DNA of 64,000 nt from Streptomyces capillispiralis (GTDB lineage: Bacteria; Actinomycetota; Actinomycetes; Streptomycetales; Streptomycetaceae). Under the pieces are notes generated by a model that was not told where the DNA came from, searched no databases, and worked only from the letters and a program-made list of their open reading frames with translations. Made by a program: the position numbers and the translations under genes. The stretch is from NCBI RefSeq assembly GCF_007829875.1, contig NZ_VIWV01000001.1:5426501-5490500 (forward strand). Direction: 5' to 3'. Shown piece by piece: positions 17,457 through 25,182 of this stretch (position 1 is the stretch's first letter; each line of letters starts with the position of its first letter).

Positions 17457-18569
17457 TTACTTGAGGTCGCTTTCCTTGATGTAGCCGGAGTCGACCACGG
17501 CCTCCTGGTAGTTGGCCTTGTCCACGGCGACCGGCTCCAGCAGGTACGCCGGGACGACCTTGGCGCCGTTGTCGTAGGTCTTGGTGTCGTTGACCTCGGG
17601 CTTCTTCTCGTTGAGCAGCGCGTCGACCATGTTGGAGGCCACCTTGGCGAGTTCGCGGGTGTCCTTGTAGACGGTCATCGACTGCTCGTCGGCGATGATC
17701 GACTTCACCGAGGCGACCTCGGCGTCCTGGCCGGTGACGACCGGCAGCGGCTTGCTCTTGGAGCCGTAGTCGTCGGACTTCAGCGCGGAGAGGATGCCGA
17801 TGGAGATGCCGTCGTAGGGGGAGAGGACCGCGTCGACGCGGGCGCTCTTGTAGGACGAGGTGAGGATGTCGTCCATGCGCTTCTGCGCGGTGCCGCCGTC
17901 CCAGCGCAGGGTGGTGACCTGGTTGAGGGCGGTCTGCTGGGAGCGGACGACGAGCTGCTTCTTGTCGATGTACGGCTGGAGGACGTTCATCGCGCCCTGG
18001 AAGAAGTAGCGGGTGTTGTTGTCGTCGTTGGAGCCGGCGAACAGCTCGATGTTGAAGGGGCCCTTCTCGCTGCCGTCCTTCAGGCCGAGCTTCTCGACGA
18101 TGTAGGTGCCCTGGAGCTCGCCCACCTTCTCGTTGTCGAAGGAGGCGTAGTAGTCGACGTTCTCCGTGCCGAGGATGAGGCGGTCGTAGGAGATGACCGG
18201 GATGTCGGCGTCCTTGGCCTGCTGGAGCACGTTGTTCATCGACTTGTTGTCGATGGCGGCGACGATCAGGGCGTCCACGCCCTGCGTGATCAGGTTCTCG
18301 ATCTGCGAGACCTGCTGGTCCGGGTCGTCCTCGCCGTAGACCAGCTTGGTCTCGTAGCCCTTGGACTCCAGGTCCTTCTTGACGTAGTTGCCGTCGGCTA
18401 TCCAGCGCTCGGAGGACTTGGTCGGCATCGCGATGCCGATGGTGGCTCCGTCCGAGCCTCCCTTGTTCTCCTCGCTGCCGCCCTCGCTGTTCTGGCCGCA
18501 GGCGGTCAGGGTGAGGGCGAGGGAGGCGGCCGAGGCCATGGCGGCGATGGCGGCTCTGCGGTTACGCAT
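17457..18569 (-). CDS. xylF: Xylose-type ABC transporter binding lipoprotein
   Basis: This is a substrate-binding lipoprotein of the CUT2 importer, 370 aa. The signal has a lipobox LTAC with Cys24 as the lipidated residue, followed by a Ser/Glu/Gly linker. The mature protein begins GATIGIAMPTKSSERW, typical of periplasmic-binding-protein family 1 (XylF/ChvE type). The third ATG of the cluster ATGATGATCATG is chosen because AAGGA is then 8 nt upstream. It is the first gene of the xylFGH-type operon. A candidate operator box is at 18716-18731, inside the 3' end of the upstream gene. Confidence 0.92.
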   Translation of the reverse strand: MRNRRAAIAAMASAASLALTLTACGQNSEGGSEENKGGSDGATIGIAMPTKSSERWIADGNYVKKDLESKGYETKLVYGEDDPDQQVSQIENLITQGVDALIVAAIDNKSMNNVLQQAKDADIPVISYDRLILGTENVDYYASFDNEKVGELQGTYIVEKLGLKDGSEKGPFNIELFAGSNDDNNTRYFFQGAMNVLQPYIDKKQLVVRSQQTALNQVTTLRWDGGTAQKRMDDILTSSYKSARVDAVLSPYDGISIGILSALKSDDYGSKSKPLPVVTGQDAEVASVKSIIADEQSMTVYKDTRELAKVASNMVDALLNEKKPEVNDTKTYDNGAKVVPAYLLEPVAVDKANYQEAVVDSGYIKESDLK

Positions 18570-18712
18570 GATCATCATCCTTGATGTGTGGGCGGGGTCG
18601 GTCCGGACGAGCGAGGCGTTTTCCGGGGGTGGGACCAGGAGAGACCGAGACCGAAGGTGTGTGCGATTGTGCGCGGCTGTGTCTGCTTCTGTGAAGCCGA
18701 GTTTCCGGAACG

Positions 18713-19681
18713 TTATGACGAGATGTCGAACCGGCTCAGATCGCCGGGAAGCCGCGAACCGAGGGGTGCCATCTCCCCGTCCGCGCCGTGCCGCGCCAGC
18801 AGGTCCAGGGCCAGCCGGCCGCGCCGCACCCGCTCCTTCGCGGTCGCCAGGGTCAGCTCCCGCATGTGGTGCCCGTACGGATAGATCCCGGGCGCCTTGG
18901 CCAGGCCGAACTTCAGGTACAGCGGCGCGCCGCGCCGGATCAGCTCGGCGACCTCGTACATCCGCACATAGCCGCCGAGGTCGTCGGGCGCCTCGATGTA
19001 CATGTCCATCGGGGTGGCCGAAACCCGCCGTATCTCGGTGAGGTGGTCGAGCGTCAGGTCACTGGGGACGTTGATGGAGTCGGCGCCGAGCCGCTCGTAG
19101 ACCGCGTACGAGGCCGGGTTGACCGGCCCGACGAGCGCCGAGACCTTCAGCGTGGTGTCGGCGGGCAGGATGCCGGCCGCCCGCGCCCGGTGCAGCGTCC
19201 ACAGCACGCCCTCGTCCGCGACGAGCAGGCACTTGACGCCCAGCTCCGTGGCGCGCACGGCGTCCTCGACACAGCCGGCCACCGCGTCGTGCCCCCGGGC
19301 GCGCAGTCCCGCGCCGCGCGAGTCGGTACGGGTGGAGCCGCCGATGTCCCAGGTGCCGCGCGGGCCGGTGAACAGGCAGAGCTCGATGTCCCGCTCCGCC
19401 GTGGCCTCGGCCATCTCGGTGATCTCGGCGTCGGTCAGCATCCAGACGCCGCTGCCCTGGCTGATCCGGTGGACCGGCACGTCGAGGCGCGAGGCCTCCT
19501 TCAGTACCACGGCCAGCGCCTCGGGACCCTCGCACGAGGGGATCTCGGTGCGCCAGCGGCCGCCGCCGGGGAAGGAGTGCGGCGAGGCGTCGGCGGGGTC
19601 GAGGGCGGGCGCGCCCAGGCCGAGCGCGGTGAGCGCCTGCTCACCGGGCCTGCGGGGCGCCGTGGCGGAAGCGTCGGTCAC
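18713..19681 (-). CDS. U32-like TIM-barrel protein of unknown function
   Basis: This 322-aa cytoplasmic protein has no signal or membrane segment. It resembles U32-type peptidase/barrel proteins: alternating strand and helix segments such as KCLLVADEGVLWTLHR, TLKVSALVGPVNPASY and RLGADSINVPSDLTLDHL, and a C-terminal LYLKFGLAKAPGIYPYG. It does not match a catabolic enzyme that I can name. The start is GTG 19681 with AAGGA upstream. An operator box of the pentose regulon lies 22 nt before the start. Its position between the xylFGH-type operon and the dehydratase/dehydrogenase operon suggests a role in sugar-acid catabolism. Function is not known. Confidence 0.6.
   Translation of the reverse strand: MTDASATAPRRPGEQALTALGLGAPALDPADASPHSFPGGGRWRTEIPSCEGPEALAVVLKEASRLDVPVHRISQGSGVWMLTDAEITEMAEATAERDIELCLFTGPRGTWDIGGSTRTDSRGAGLRARGHDAVAGCVEDAVRATELGVKCLLVADEGVLWTLHRARAAGILPADTTLKVSALVGPVNPASYAVYERLGADSINVPSDLTLDHLTEIRRVSATPMDMYIEAPDDLGGYVRMYEVAELIRRGAPLYLKFGLAKAPGIYPYGHHMRELTLATAKERVRRGRLALDLLARHGADGEMAPLGSRLPGDLSRFDISS
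18716..18731 (-). promoter_or_regulatory. Candidate pentose-regulon operator, xylFGH-type operon
   Basis: Read on the minus strand this is GTTCGACATCTCGTCA, which differs from the box at 22106-22121 (GTTCGATATTTCGTCA) at two positions. It overlaps the last codons of the U32-like gene and lies 147 bp before the xylF start. It is weaker evidence than the other boxes because no good second box is seen. Confidence 0.4.
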
Positions 19682-19703
19682 AAGAGGTCCTTAGGTCCTG
19701 GAT

Positions 19704-19719
19704 GTTCGAAATATCGGAC
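19704..19719 (-). promoter_or_regulatory. Pentose-regulon operator, U32-like gene
   Basis: GTTCGAAATATCGGAC matches GTTCG-N2-AT-N2-CGAAC at all but one base. It lies 22 nt upstream of the GTG start on the minus strand. A GTTCG half site at 19723 is 19 bp further out, repeating the spacing seen at the other operators. Confidence 0.65.
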
Positions 19720-19796
19720 GAAGTTCGCGGCCCGGGGTGCGGGTCGGGCGGGAGCGAAAAGCGGGGCGGGGGCCCGGGGGGCCGGACCTCCTGGGT

Positions 19797-19841
19797 GTAC
19801 GCCGGTACGGGGGCCGTCAGGTCGCCCCCGTACCGGCGTAC
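19797..19841 (-). terminator. Terminator of the dehydratase/dehydrogenase operon
   Basis: A perfect 18-bp inverted repeat (GTACGCCGGTACGGGGGC and its complement) has a 9-nt loop and begins 2 nt beyond the dehydrogenase stop codon. It is one of the strongest hairpins in the window. Confidence 0.88.
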
Positions 19842-19843
19842 GG

Positions 19844-20848
19844 CTACGGCCGCAGCAGGACCTTGCCCACCTTCGGGTCGCCGGACCCCACCAGCTCGAT
19901 GGCGTGCGGGAACTCGGCGAGCGGCAGCTCGTGGGTCACCAGTGGCAGCGGATCGAGCAGCCCGGCGGCGAACACCCGCACGGTGTGCGCCCAGGCGTCC
20001 GGCGGCGCCCCGAAGACGGTGTGCACCTCCAGCTGCCGTACGACCAGGTCCGTGGGGTCCAGCCCGTCGGCGCCCGGCGCCGGGATGCCGGTCAGCACCA
20101 GCCGCCCGCCGCGCCGCAGCAGCGCGGCCGCCGTGCGGGCCGCGTCGGCCGACCCGGCGGTCTCGATCACCACGTCGAAGTCGTCCGGGAGCCGCTGGTC
20201 CTTGGTGCGGAAGTCGGTCGCCCCGTACTGCCGGGACAGCGCCTCCCGGTCGCCCCGGGTGCCGACCACCAGCAGCTCGGACGGGGAGTTCGCCCGCAGG
20301 AACTGCACGGCGAACATGCCGAGCGTGCCGGTGCCGACCACGGCGACCCGCTCACCCGGAACGGCGTTCGCCTTCAGCGCGGCGGCGGCGATGCAGGCGG
20401 CCGGCTCCAGCAGCGCGGCGGCGCCGAGGTCGGCGTCGTCCGGCAGGACGTGCAGCAGACGGGCCGGAAGGGTCAGCGTGGCGGCCATGGCGCCCGGCTG
20501 GGTGAAGCCGGTCTCCTCGTACCCCGCCGAGCACAGCGTCGTCTCACCGGCGTGGCAGCGGTCGCAGACCTGGCAGTTGCGGAACCCCTCACCGACCACC
20601 TTGCGGCCGACGAGCGACTCCGGCACCCCCGCGCCCACCCGCTGCACGGTCCCGGACCACTCGTGGCCCGGCGTCAGCGGGTACCGCACGTATCCCTCGG
20701 GCCGGTTGCCCTGGTACACCTCGCGGTCGCTGCCGCAGATACCGGACGCGTGCACCCGGATCAGGGCCTCGCCCGGCCCCGGTTCGCGCGGTTCGTGCGG
20801 GACGAGGCGGTGCTCACCGGGGCCCTCGATGACGACGGCGGTGCTCAT
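19844..20848 (-). CDS. Zinc-dependent alcohol/polyol dehydrogenase
   Basis: This medium-chain dehydrogenase has 334 aa. Catalytic zinc ligands appear in GICGSDREVY and GHEW; the structural zinc site is CQVCDRCHAGETTLC; the NAD(P) fold is at VAVVGTGTLGMFAVQ. It would oxidise a polyol or sugar-derived alcohol. The start is ATG 20848 with GGGGAGG upstream. It follows the dehydratase gene by 34 bp on the same strand and ends at a strong terminator, so the two form an operon. The substrate cannot be told from sequence; sugar-acid or polyol oxidation is likely from context. Confidence 0.85.
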   Translation of the reverse strand: MSTAVVIEGPGEHRLVPHEPREPGPGEALIRVHASGICGSDREVYQGNRPEGYVRYPLTPGHEWSGTVQRVGAGVPESLVGRKVVGEGFRNCQVCDRCHAGETTLCSAGYEETGFTQPGAMAATLTLPARLLHVLPDDADLGAAALLEPAACIAAAALKANAVPGERVAVVGTGTLGMFAVQFLRANSPSELLVVGTRGDREALSRQYGATDFRTKDQRLPDDFDVVIETAGSADAARTAAALLRRGGRLVLTGIPAPGADGLDPTDLVVRQLEVHTVFGAPPDAWAHTVRVFAAGLLDPLPLVTHELPLAEFPHAIELVGSGDPKVGKVLLRP

Positions 20849-20882
20849 CGCGCCTCCCCGGACCGGCGGCGGTCGGCGGCGG

Positions 20883-22046
20883 TCACTGCGTGCCCTTGGG
20901 CTTGCGCTGCTCCCAGCCCTCGGCCCACAGGTCGAACCGGGCCTGCTGCTGCGGGAACTCGGCCGCCGCGTCCACGTCCAGCTCCACCCCGAGGCCGGGG
21001 GCGTCGGAGAGGTGGAAGCAGCCGTCCTCCGGGTCCACCTGCGGCGCGCCCTTGACGACCTTCTTGATCTCCGCGTCCGCGAAGTCGTTGAAGTGCTCCA
21101 GGATCTTGAAGTTCGGGGAGGTGAAACCGACCTGGAGGGACGCGGCGGTCAGGACCGGGCCGCCGACGTTGTGCGGCGCGACCAGCATGTAGTGGGTTTC
21201 GGCGGTCGCGGCGAGCTTGCGGGTCTCCCAGATGCCGCCGATGTGGCCGACGTCCGGCTGGAGGATGTCGACGGCCTGGCTCTCGAACAGCTCGCGGAAC
21301 TCGATGCGGTCGTGGATGCGCTCACCGGTGGCCACCGGCATGTCGACCTTCGCGGCGACCTTCTCCAGCGCCTTGAGGTTCTCCGGCGGCACCGGCTCCT
21401 CCAGCCAGGCCGGCTTGAAGGGCGCGAGCTCCTTGGCCATGCGGACGGCGGTGGCGGGGGAGAAGCGGCCGTGCATCTCCAGCATCAGCTCGGCGTCGGG
21501 ACCGATCGCGTCGCGGACCGCCTCGATCAGGGAGACGGCGTACAGGCTCTCCTTGTGGTCGAGCTCGAAGTGGCCGGTGCCGAAGGGGTCGATCTTCAGC
21601 GCCCGGTAACCGCGCTCCATCACGCCCTGCGCGGCCTTGTGGTACGCCTCCGGGGTGCGCTCGGTGGTGTACCAGCCGTTGGCGTACGCCTTCACCTTGT
21701 CGGTGACCTTGCCGCCGAGCAGCTGCCAGACGGGGACGCCGAGGGCCTTGCCCTTGATGTCCCAGCAGGCCATCTCGACGACGGCGATGCCGGACATCAC
21801 GATCTCGCCGGCGCGCCCGTAGTCGCCGTACTTCATCCGGCGGACGAGGTCCTCGACAGCGAACGGGTCGGAGCCGAGAATGTGGTTGACCTCGGCTTCC
21901 TTCAGGTAACCCAGGAGTGCGTCGGTGTGTCCCAGCATCCGGGTCTCGCCGACTCCCGTGATCCCCTCGTCGGTGTGCACCTGGACGTACGTCAGGTTGC
22001 GCCACGGCGTCCCGACCACGTGTGTGCTGATTCCGGTGATGCGCAC
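20883..22046 (-). CDS. Sugar-acid dehydratase, enolase superfamily (MR/MLE)
   Basis: This is a mandelate racemase/muconate-lactonising type enzyme, 387 aa, of the class that dehydrates aldonic acids such as galactonate. Landmarks are the general-base region YRALKIDPFG, magnesium ligands in LEMHGRF, WLEEP and TGERI, and a late His in VAPHNVGGP. The start is GTG 22046 with GAGGGG upstream. It is the first gene of a two-gene operon with a zinc dehydrogenase. Operator boxes at 22092-22140 link it to the pentosan genes, so an arabinonate- or galactonate-like substrate is plausible. Exact specificity is unknown. Confidence 0.82.
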   Translation of the reverse strand: MRITGISTHVVGTPWRNLTYVQVHTDEGITGVGETRMLGHTDALLGYLKEAEVNHILGSDPFAVEDLVRRMKYGDYGRAGEIVMSGIAVVEMACWDIKGKALGVPVWQLLGGKVTDKVKAYANGWYTTERTPEAYHKAAQGVMERGYRALKIDPFGTGHFELDHKESLYAVSLIEAVRDAIGPDAELMLEMHGRFSPATAVRMAKELAPFKPAWLEEPVPPENLKALEKVAAKVDMPVATGERIHDRIEFRELFESQAVDILQPDVGHIGGIWETRKLAATAETHYMLVAPHNVGGPVLTAASLQVGFTSPNFKILEHFNDFADAEIKKVVKGAPQVDPEDGCFHLSDAPGLGVELDVDAAAEFPQQQARFDLWAEGWEQRKPKGTQ

Positions 22047-22091
22047 GGCAGTTGCCCCTCGCTGCGGTTGTGGACCCTGTCATCGGAGTCT

Positions 22092-22140
22092 GTTCGGTTC
22101 GACGTGTTCGATATTTCGTCACACGTTCGAAATGCTGGCG
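22092..22140 (-). promoter_or_regulatory. Operator cluster, dehydratase operon
   Basis: Boxes are GTTCGATATTTCGTCA (22106-22121) and GTTCGAAATGCTGGCG (22125-22140), starting 19 bp apart, plus extra GTTCG half sites at 22092 and 22097. They lie 46-94 nt upstream of the GTG start and within the divergent region shared with the zinc-ribbon gene at 22289. Confidence 0.6.
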
Positions 22141-22288
22141 TGACAGTAAGGACGCGGCGGCGGGGGTGTCAATGGGTCACGCGCATAACGGTTTCGCCAG
22201 TTTCGAAACCAATGGGTGCCGGTCCGTACGAAACCTTCACAGCAGGCCCTATGAAGCGGACCCGAACGGAATCTAACCTTCCCGCGTC

Positions 22289-23368
22289 ATGGACTTTTGC
22301 CAGCCGTGCCGACGGCACCTCAATGGCGCCCTCGCCTGCCCCGGTTGCGGTACGCCCGTCGAGACGCTCCGCGCCTGGGCGCAGGGGCCCGCGGGGCCTC
22401 CGGCGTACGGGGGCGGTCCGGCCGACGCCGGCCTGGTCCCCGGGGCCGGTGAGCCGGCCGCGGGGCTCGGCGGGGACCCCGGCGCCGGGTACGGCGACGG
22501 CTACCGCGAGGAGCACGCGGGCGGGTACGGCGACGGCTACCGCGGCGAGCGCGCGGGCGGGTACGGCGACGGCTACCGCGGCGAGCGCGCGGGAGGGTAC
22601 GGCGACGGGCCGGGCGGTGGCTACGGTGACGTACCCGCGGGCGGACACCACGACGGGGCGGGCGGCGACTACCGCGAGGAGCCTGGCGGCGACTACCGCG
22701 GCGAGCCGATCGGCGACTACCGCGAGGAGCCGGGTGACGACCCCGGCGACGAGCCCGGTGACGGCTACGACGACGAGCCCGGTGACGACTACGACGACGA
22801 GGAGCCGCGGGGGCGGCGCGTGGCCCGGCGCCGGGGGAGTGGGCCGGGCGCCGCGAGCCGCCGGGACCGCAAGGCCGCCGCGCACCGTCGGCGGCGCCGC
22901 CGCACCCTGCTGATCGTGGGGGGCTTCGTCCTCGCGGCGGGCGGGCTGAGCCTCGCGGAACTCGGGATGGACGCCCCCGGGTCGGGGTCGAAACCGTCGG
23001 CCGCCGGGGAGGAGTCGACGGACGGCGGCGGGGAGGAGCTGGAGCCGACGCGGTCGGCGGGCGGCGCCCCGGCCGCGCCCGCGCCCGGCGAGTCCCCCGG
23101 CGCGCGGGTGTCCGGCTCCCCGTCGGCCTCGAAGTCCCCCAAGGACAAGGGCAAGGACAAGGAGTCGAAGTCGGCGGACGCCGAGGAGAGCGAGGACGGC
23201 GCCTCGTCCGCCCCCGCGGACGCGCCGTCGACCGACCCGACCGCGCCCCTGCCGCCGGAGCCCCCGTCGGAACCGGAGAGCCCGCAGCCGGACCCGACCA
23301 CGCAGGACCCCGAACCGGAGCCCGAGCCGACGGAGACGTGCGACCAGTTCCTGTGGTGGTGCACGTAA
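22289..23368 (+). CDS. Zinc-ribbon repeat membrane protein, SCO2400-like
   Basis: This 359-aa protein of unknown function appears to match a Streptomyces-specific family (SCO2400-like). The N-terminus has a zinc ribbon with Cys4, Cys7, Cys17 and Cys20. It is followed by Gly/Tyr/Asp/Glu-rich repeats, including a 12-residue unit around GYGDGYRGERAG encoded by a 36-bp DNA repeat. Then come an Arg-rich stop-transfer stretch, one membrane span near residues 206-225 (LLIVGGFVLAAGGLSLAEL), and a long Ser/Pro/Glu-rich external tail ending CDQFLWWCT. A TAACCT element 9 nt before ATG and no ribosome site suggest a very short leader. Confidence 0.75.
   Translation: MDFCQPCRRHLNGALACPGCGTPVETLRAWAQGPAGPPAYGGGPADAGLVPGAGEPAAGLGGDPGAGYGDGYREEHAGGYGDGYRGERAGGYGDGYRGERAGGYGDGPGGGYGDVPAGGHHDGAGGDYREEPGGDYRGEPIGDYREEPGDDPGDEPGDGYDDEPGDDYDDEEPRGRRVARRRGSGPGAASRRDRKAAAHRRRRRRTLLIVGGFVLAAGGLSLAELGMDAPGSGSKPSAAGEESTDGGGEELEPTRSAGGAPAAPAPGESPGARVSGSPSASKSPKDKGKDKESKSADAEESEDGASSAPADAPSTDPTAPLPPEPPSEPESPQPDPTTQDPEPEPEPTETCDQFLWWCT
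22487..22594 (+). repeat. 36-bp coding tandem repeat, three units
   Basis: Units start at 22487, 22523 and 22559, with a partial fourth at 22595. Each begins GGGTACGGCGACGG and encodes a 12-residue Gly/Tyr/Arg unit of the zinc-ribbon protein. Copy number may vary between strains. Confidence 0.9.
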
Positions 23369-23433
23369 CACCCCGCTGACCCGGCCCGGCGCGCAGGCCG
23401 GCCCCTCGGCCGTCGTCGCTCGGTCCTCGTCGC

Positions 23434-23880
23434 TCAGCCGCCGTCGCCCAGCATCCTGCGCAGCGCATCGCGCAGCGCCACCCGCTCCCCCTCCGAGAGC
23501 CCCGCCAGCGGCTCGCGTGCGAACCGGAGGGACTCCTGGAGGCTGCGCGCCACCCGCCGCCCCTCCTCCGTCGCCGCCGCCAGCTTCACGCGCCGGTCCG
23601 CAGGATCCGGACGGCGCTCCACCAGGCCCCGGGACTCCAGGCGGTCGACGATCCCGGTGACGTTCGACGGCTCGCACTTCAGCCGCTGCGCCAGCCTCCG
23701 CATGGGCAGCGGCTCCAGGCACAGCAGACTCAGCAGCCTCGCCTGGGCACCCGTCAGCGTGTGACCGGCGGCGGCCTCCTCGTACTCCTCGTGGTAGCGG
23801 GCCACCACCGAGCCGATCAGCTCGACGACCTCCAGGGTGAGGGCGTCGGGTCGGCGGGGCGTGGTGCGCGGTGTGGCCAT
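23434..23880 (-). CDS. MarR family transcriptional regulator
   Basis: This winged-helix regulator has 148 aa. The MarR core is visible: HTLTGAQARLLSLL, the recognition helix region MRRLAQRLKCEPSNVTGIVDRLE and the wing RRPDPADRRVKLAAAT. It is divergent from the oxidoreductase gene at 23974, which it probably controls along with itself through dyads at 23911-23947. The start ATG 23880 is preceded by GGAGACC, but TACCCT ends exactly 7 nt upstream, so a leaderless transcript is equally likely. The ligand is unknown. Confidence 0.85.
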   Translation of the reverse strand: MATPRTTPRRPDALTLEVVELIGSVVARYHEEYEEAAAGHTLTGAQARLLSLLCLEPLPMRRLAQRLKCEPSNVTGIVDRLESRGLVERRPDPADRRVKLAAATEEGRRVARSLQESLRFAREPLAGLSEGERVALRDALRRMLGDGG

Positions 23881-23887
23881 GGTCTCC

Positions 23888-23893
23888 AGGGTA
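23888..23893 (-). promoter_or_regulatory. -10 element of leaderless marR transcript
   Basis: TACCCT on the minus strand ends 7 nt before the ATG, so transcription would begin at the start codon. Same layout as nine other genes here. Confidence 0.45.
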
Positions 23894-23902
23894 CCCACTT
23901 GC

Positions 23903-23951
23903 TTGACATCCTGAAATATTCAGACGCATGGTTGTTTCAGGTAATGAACTA
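23903..23951 (+). promoter_or_regulatory. MarR operator dyads and promoter of oxidoreductase gene
   Basis: A TTGACA -35 element (23903-23908) is followed by the dyad CTGAAATATTCAG (23911-23923). A second, spaced dyad TTCA-N5-TGAA lies in TTTCAGGTAATGAAC a little downstream. Both are AT-rich against the GC-rich background and fit binding by the divergent MarR protein. Confidence 0.55.
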
Positions 23952-23973
23952 TTTCGAGGAAAGGTGCCAGGTC

Positions 23974-24996
23974 ATGTCCGACGCCCCCGCACTCCCCGCC
24001 ACCGGCCGCGAGTGGCATCTGCTGAGCCGGCCCCACGGCTGGCCGGAGCCCGCGGACTTCGCCCTCGTCGAGGCGGAGGTCCGCGCCCCGGGTGAGGGGC
24101 AGGTGCTGGTACGGAACGAGTACCTCTCCGTCGACCCGTACATGCGCGGCAGGATGTCGGCCGCCAAGTCGTACGTCGCGCCCTTCGAGCTGGGCAAGGT
24201 GATGCAGGGCGGCGCCGTCGGCGAGGTCGTCGCGTCGAACGCCGAGGGGATCGCCGTCGGCGACCGCGTGCTGCACTTCCTCGGCTGGCGCGAGTACGCC
24301 GTCGTGGACGCGAAGAACGCGGTCAAGGTGGACCCGGAGGCGGCGCCCCTCTCGGCGTACCTGGGCGTCCTCGGCATGACCGGCCTCACCGCCTACGCCG
24401 GCCTGCTGCGCACCGCCGCCTTCAAGGAGGGCGACTCCGTCTTCGTGTCCGGCGCGGCGGGTGCCGTCGGCAGCCAGGTCGGGCAGATCGCGAAGCTCAA
24501 GGGCGCCTCGCGGGTGATCGGCTCCGCCGGGTCCGACGAGAAGGTCGAGCTGCTCGTGAAGGAGTACGGCTTCGACGCCGCGTTCAACTACCGGAACGGC
24601 TCGGTGAGCGAGCAGCTGCGCGACGCCGCCCCGGACGGCATCGACGTCTACTTCGACAACGTGGGCGGTGACCACCTGGAGGCGGCCATCGGCTCGCTCA
24701 ACCGGGACGGCCGGATCGCCGTCTGCGGGATGATCTCCGTCTACAACAACACCGAGCCCGCGCCGGGGCCGAAGAACCTGGCCCGGCTCATCCAGACCCG
24801 GGGCCGCATCGAGGGCTTCCTCGTCGGCGACCACTACGACCTCCAGCCGCAGTTCGTGCGGGAGGTCGGGCCCTGGGTCCGCTCGGGCGAGCTGAAGTAC
24901 CGCGAGACCGTCGTCGAGGGCATCGAGAACAACCTGGAGGCGTTCCTCGGGGTGCTGCGCGGCGACAACACCGGAAAGATGATCGTCAAGCTCTGA
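23974..24996 (+). CDS. NADP-dependent oxidoreductase, MDR/CurA-type
   Basis: This zinc-free medium-chain reductase, 340 aa, resembles leukotriene B4 12-hydroxydehydrogenase and CurA. It would reduce alpha,beta-unsaturated carbonyls with NADPH. The nucleotide site is VFVSGAAGAVGSQVGQIAK; DVYFDNVGGDHLEAA and LIQTRGRIEGFLVGDH are further family motifs. ATG 23974 has GAGGAAAGG upstream; the longer frame upstream overlaps the regulator and is not used. It is divergent from a MarR gene, which suggests induction by a reactive small molecule or phenolic compound. Confidence 0.9.
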   Translation: MSDAPALPATGREWHLLSRPHGWPEPADFALVEAEVRAPGEGQVLVRNEYLSVDPYMRGRMSAAKSYVAPFELGKVMQGGAVGEVVASNAEGIAVGDRVLHFLGWREYAVVDAKNAVKVDPEAAPLSAYLGVLGMTGLTAYAGLLRTAAFKEGDSVFVSGAAGAVGSQVGQIAKLKGASRVIGSAGSDEKVELLVKEYGFDAAFNYRNGSVSEQLRDAAPDGIDVYFDNVGGDHLEAAIGSLNRDGRIAVCGMISVYNNTEPAPGPKNLARLIQTRGRIEGFLVGDHYDLQPQFVREVGPWVRSGELKYRETVVEGIENNLEAFLGVLRGDNTGKMIVKL

Positions 24997-25070
24997 CGTC
25001 CTCCCCGTACTCGAAGGCGACCGGCGGCACCATCACCGTGACGCCGGCCCGACCGGATCGTTGCCCAAGC

Positions 25071-25105
25071 GGGGGCCGCACCCTTGGACGTGGGGGGCGG
25101 CCCCC
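25071..25105 (+). terminator. Terminator downstream of oxidoreductase gene
   Basis: A perfect 9-bp stem GGGGGCCGC / GCGGCCCCC with a 17-nt loop lies 75 nt after the oxidoreductase stop. Confidence 0.6.
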
Positions 25106-25169
25106 GCCTCATGGCCGCCTCGGGGCCCCTTGGCCGATGCGGGGGTGAGGCCGCTCGCCCCGCCCCCGC

Positions 25170-25175
25170 TACAGT
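25170..25175 (+). promoter_or_regulatory. -10 element, leaderless EI24 gene
   Basis: TACAGT is followed by 7 nt and then the ATG at 25183. No ribosome site is present, so the mRNA is probably leaderless. Confidence 0.55.
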
Positions 25176-25182
25176 CTTCCCC

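Noticed and set aside
22487..22620. Regular 36-bp repeats considered as a CRISPR-like array
   Set aside because: The units are contiguous with no spacers and encode a regular 12-residue repeat in an open frame.
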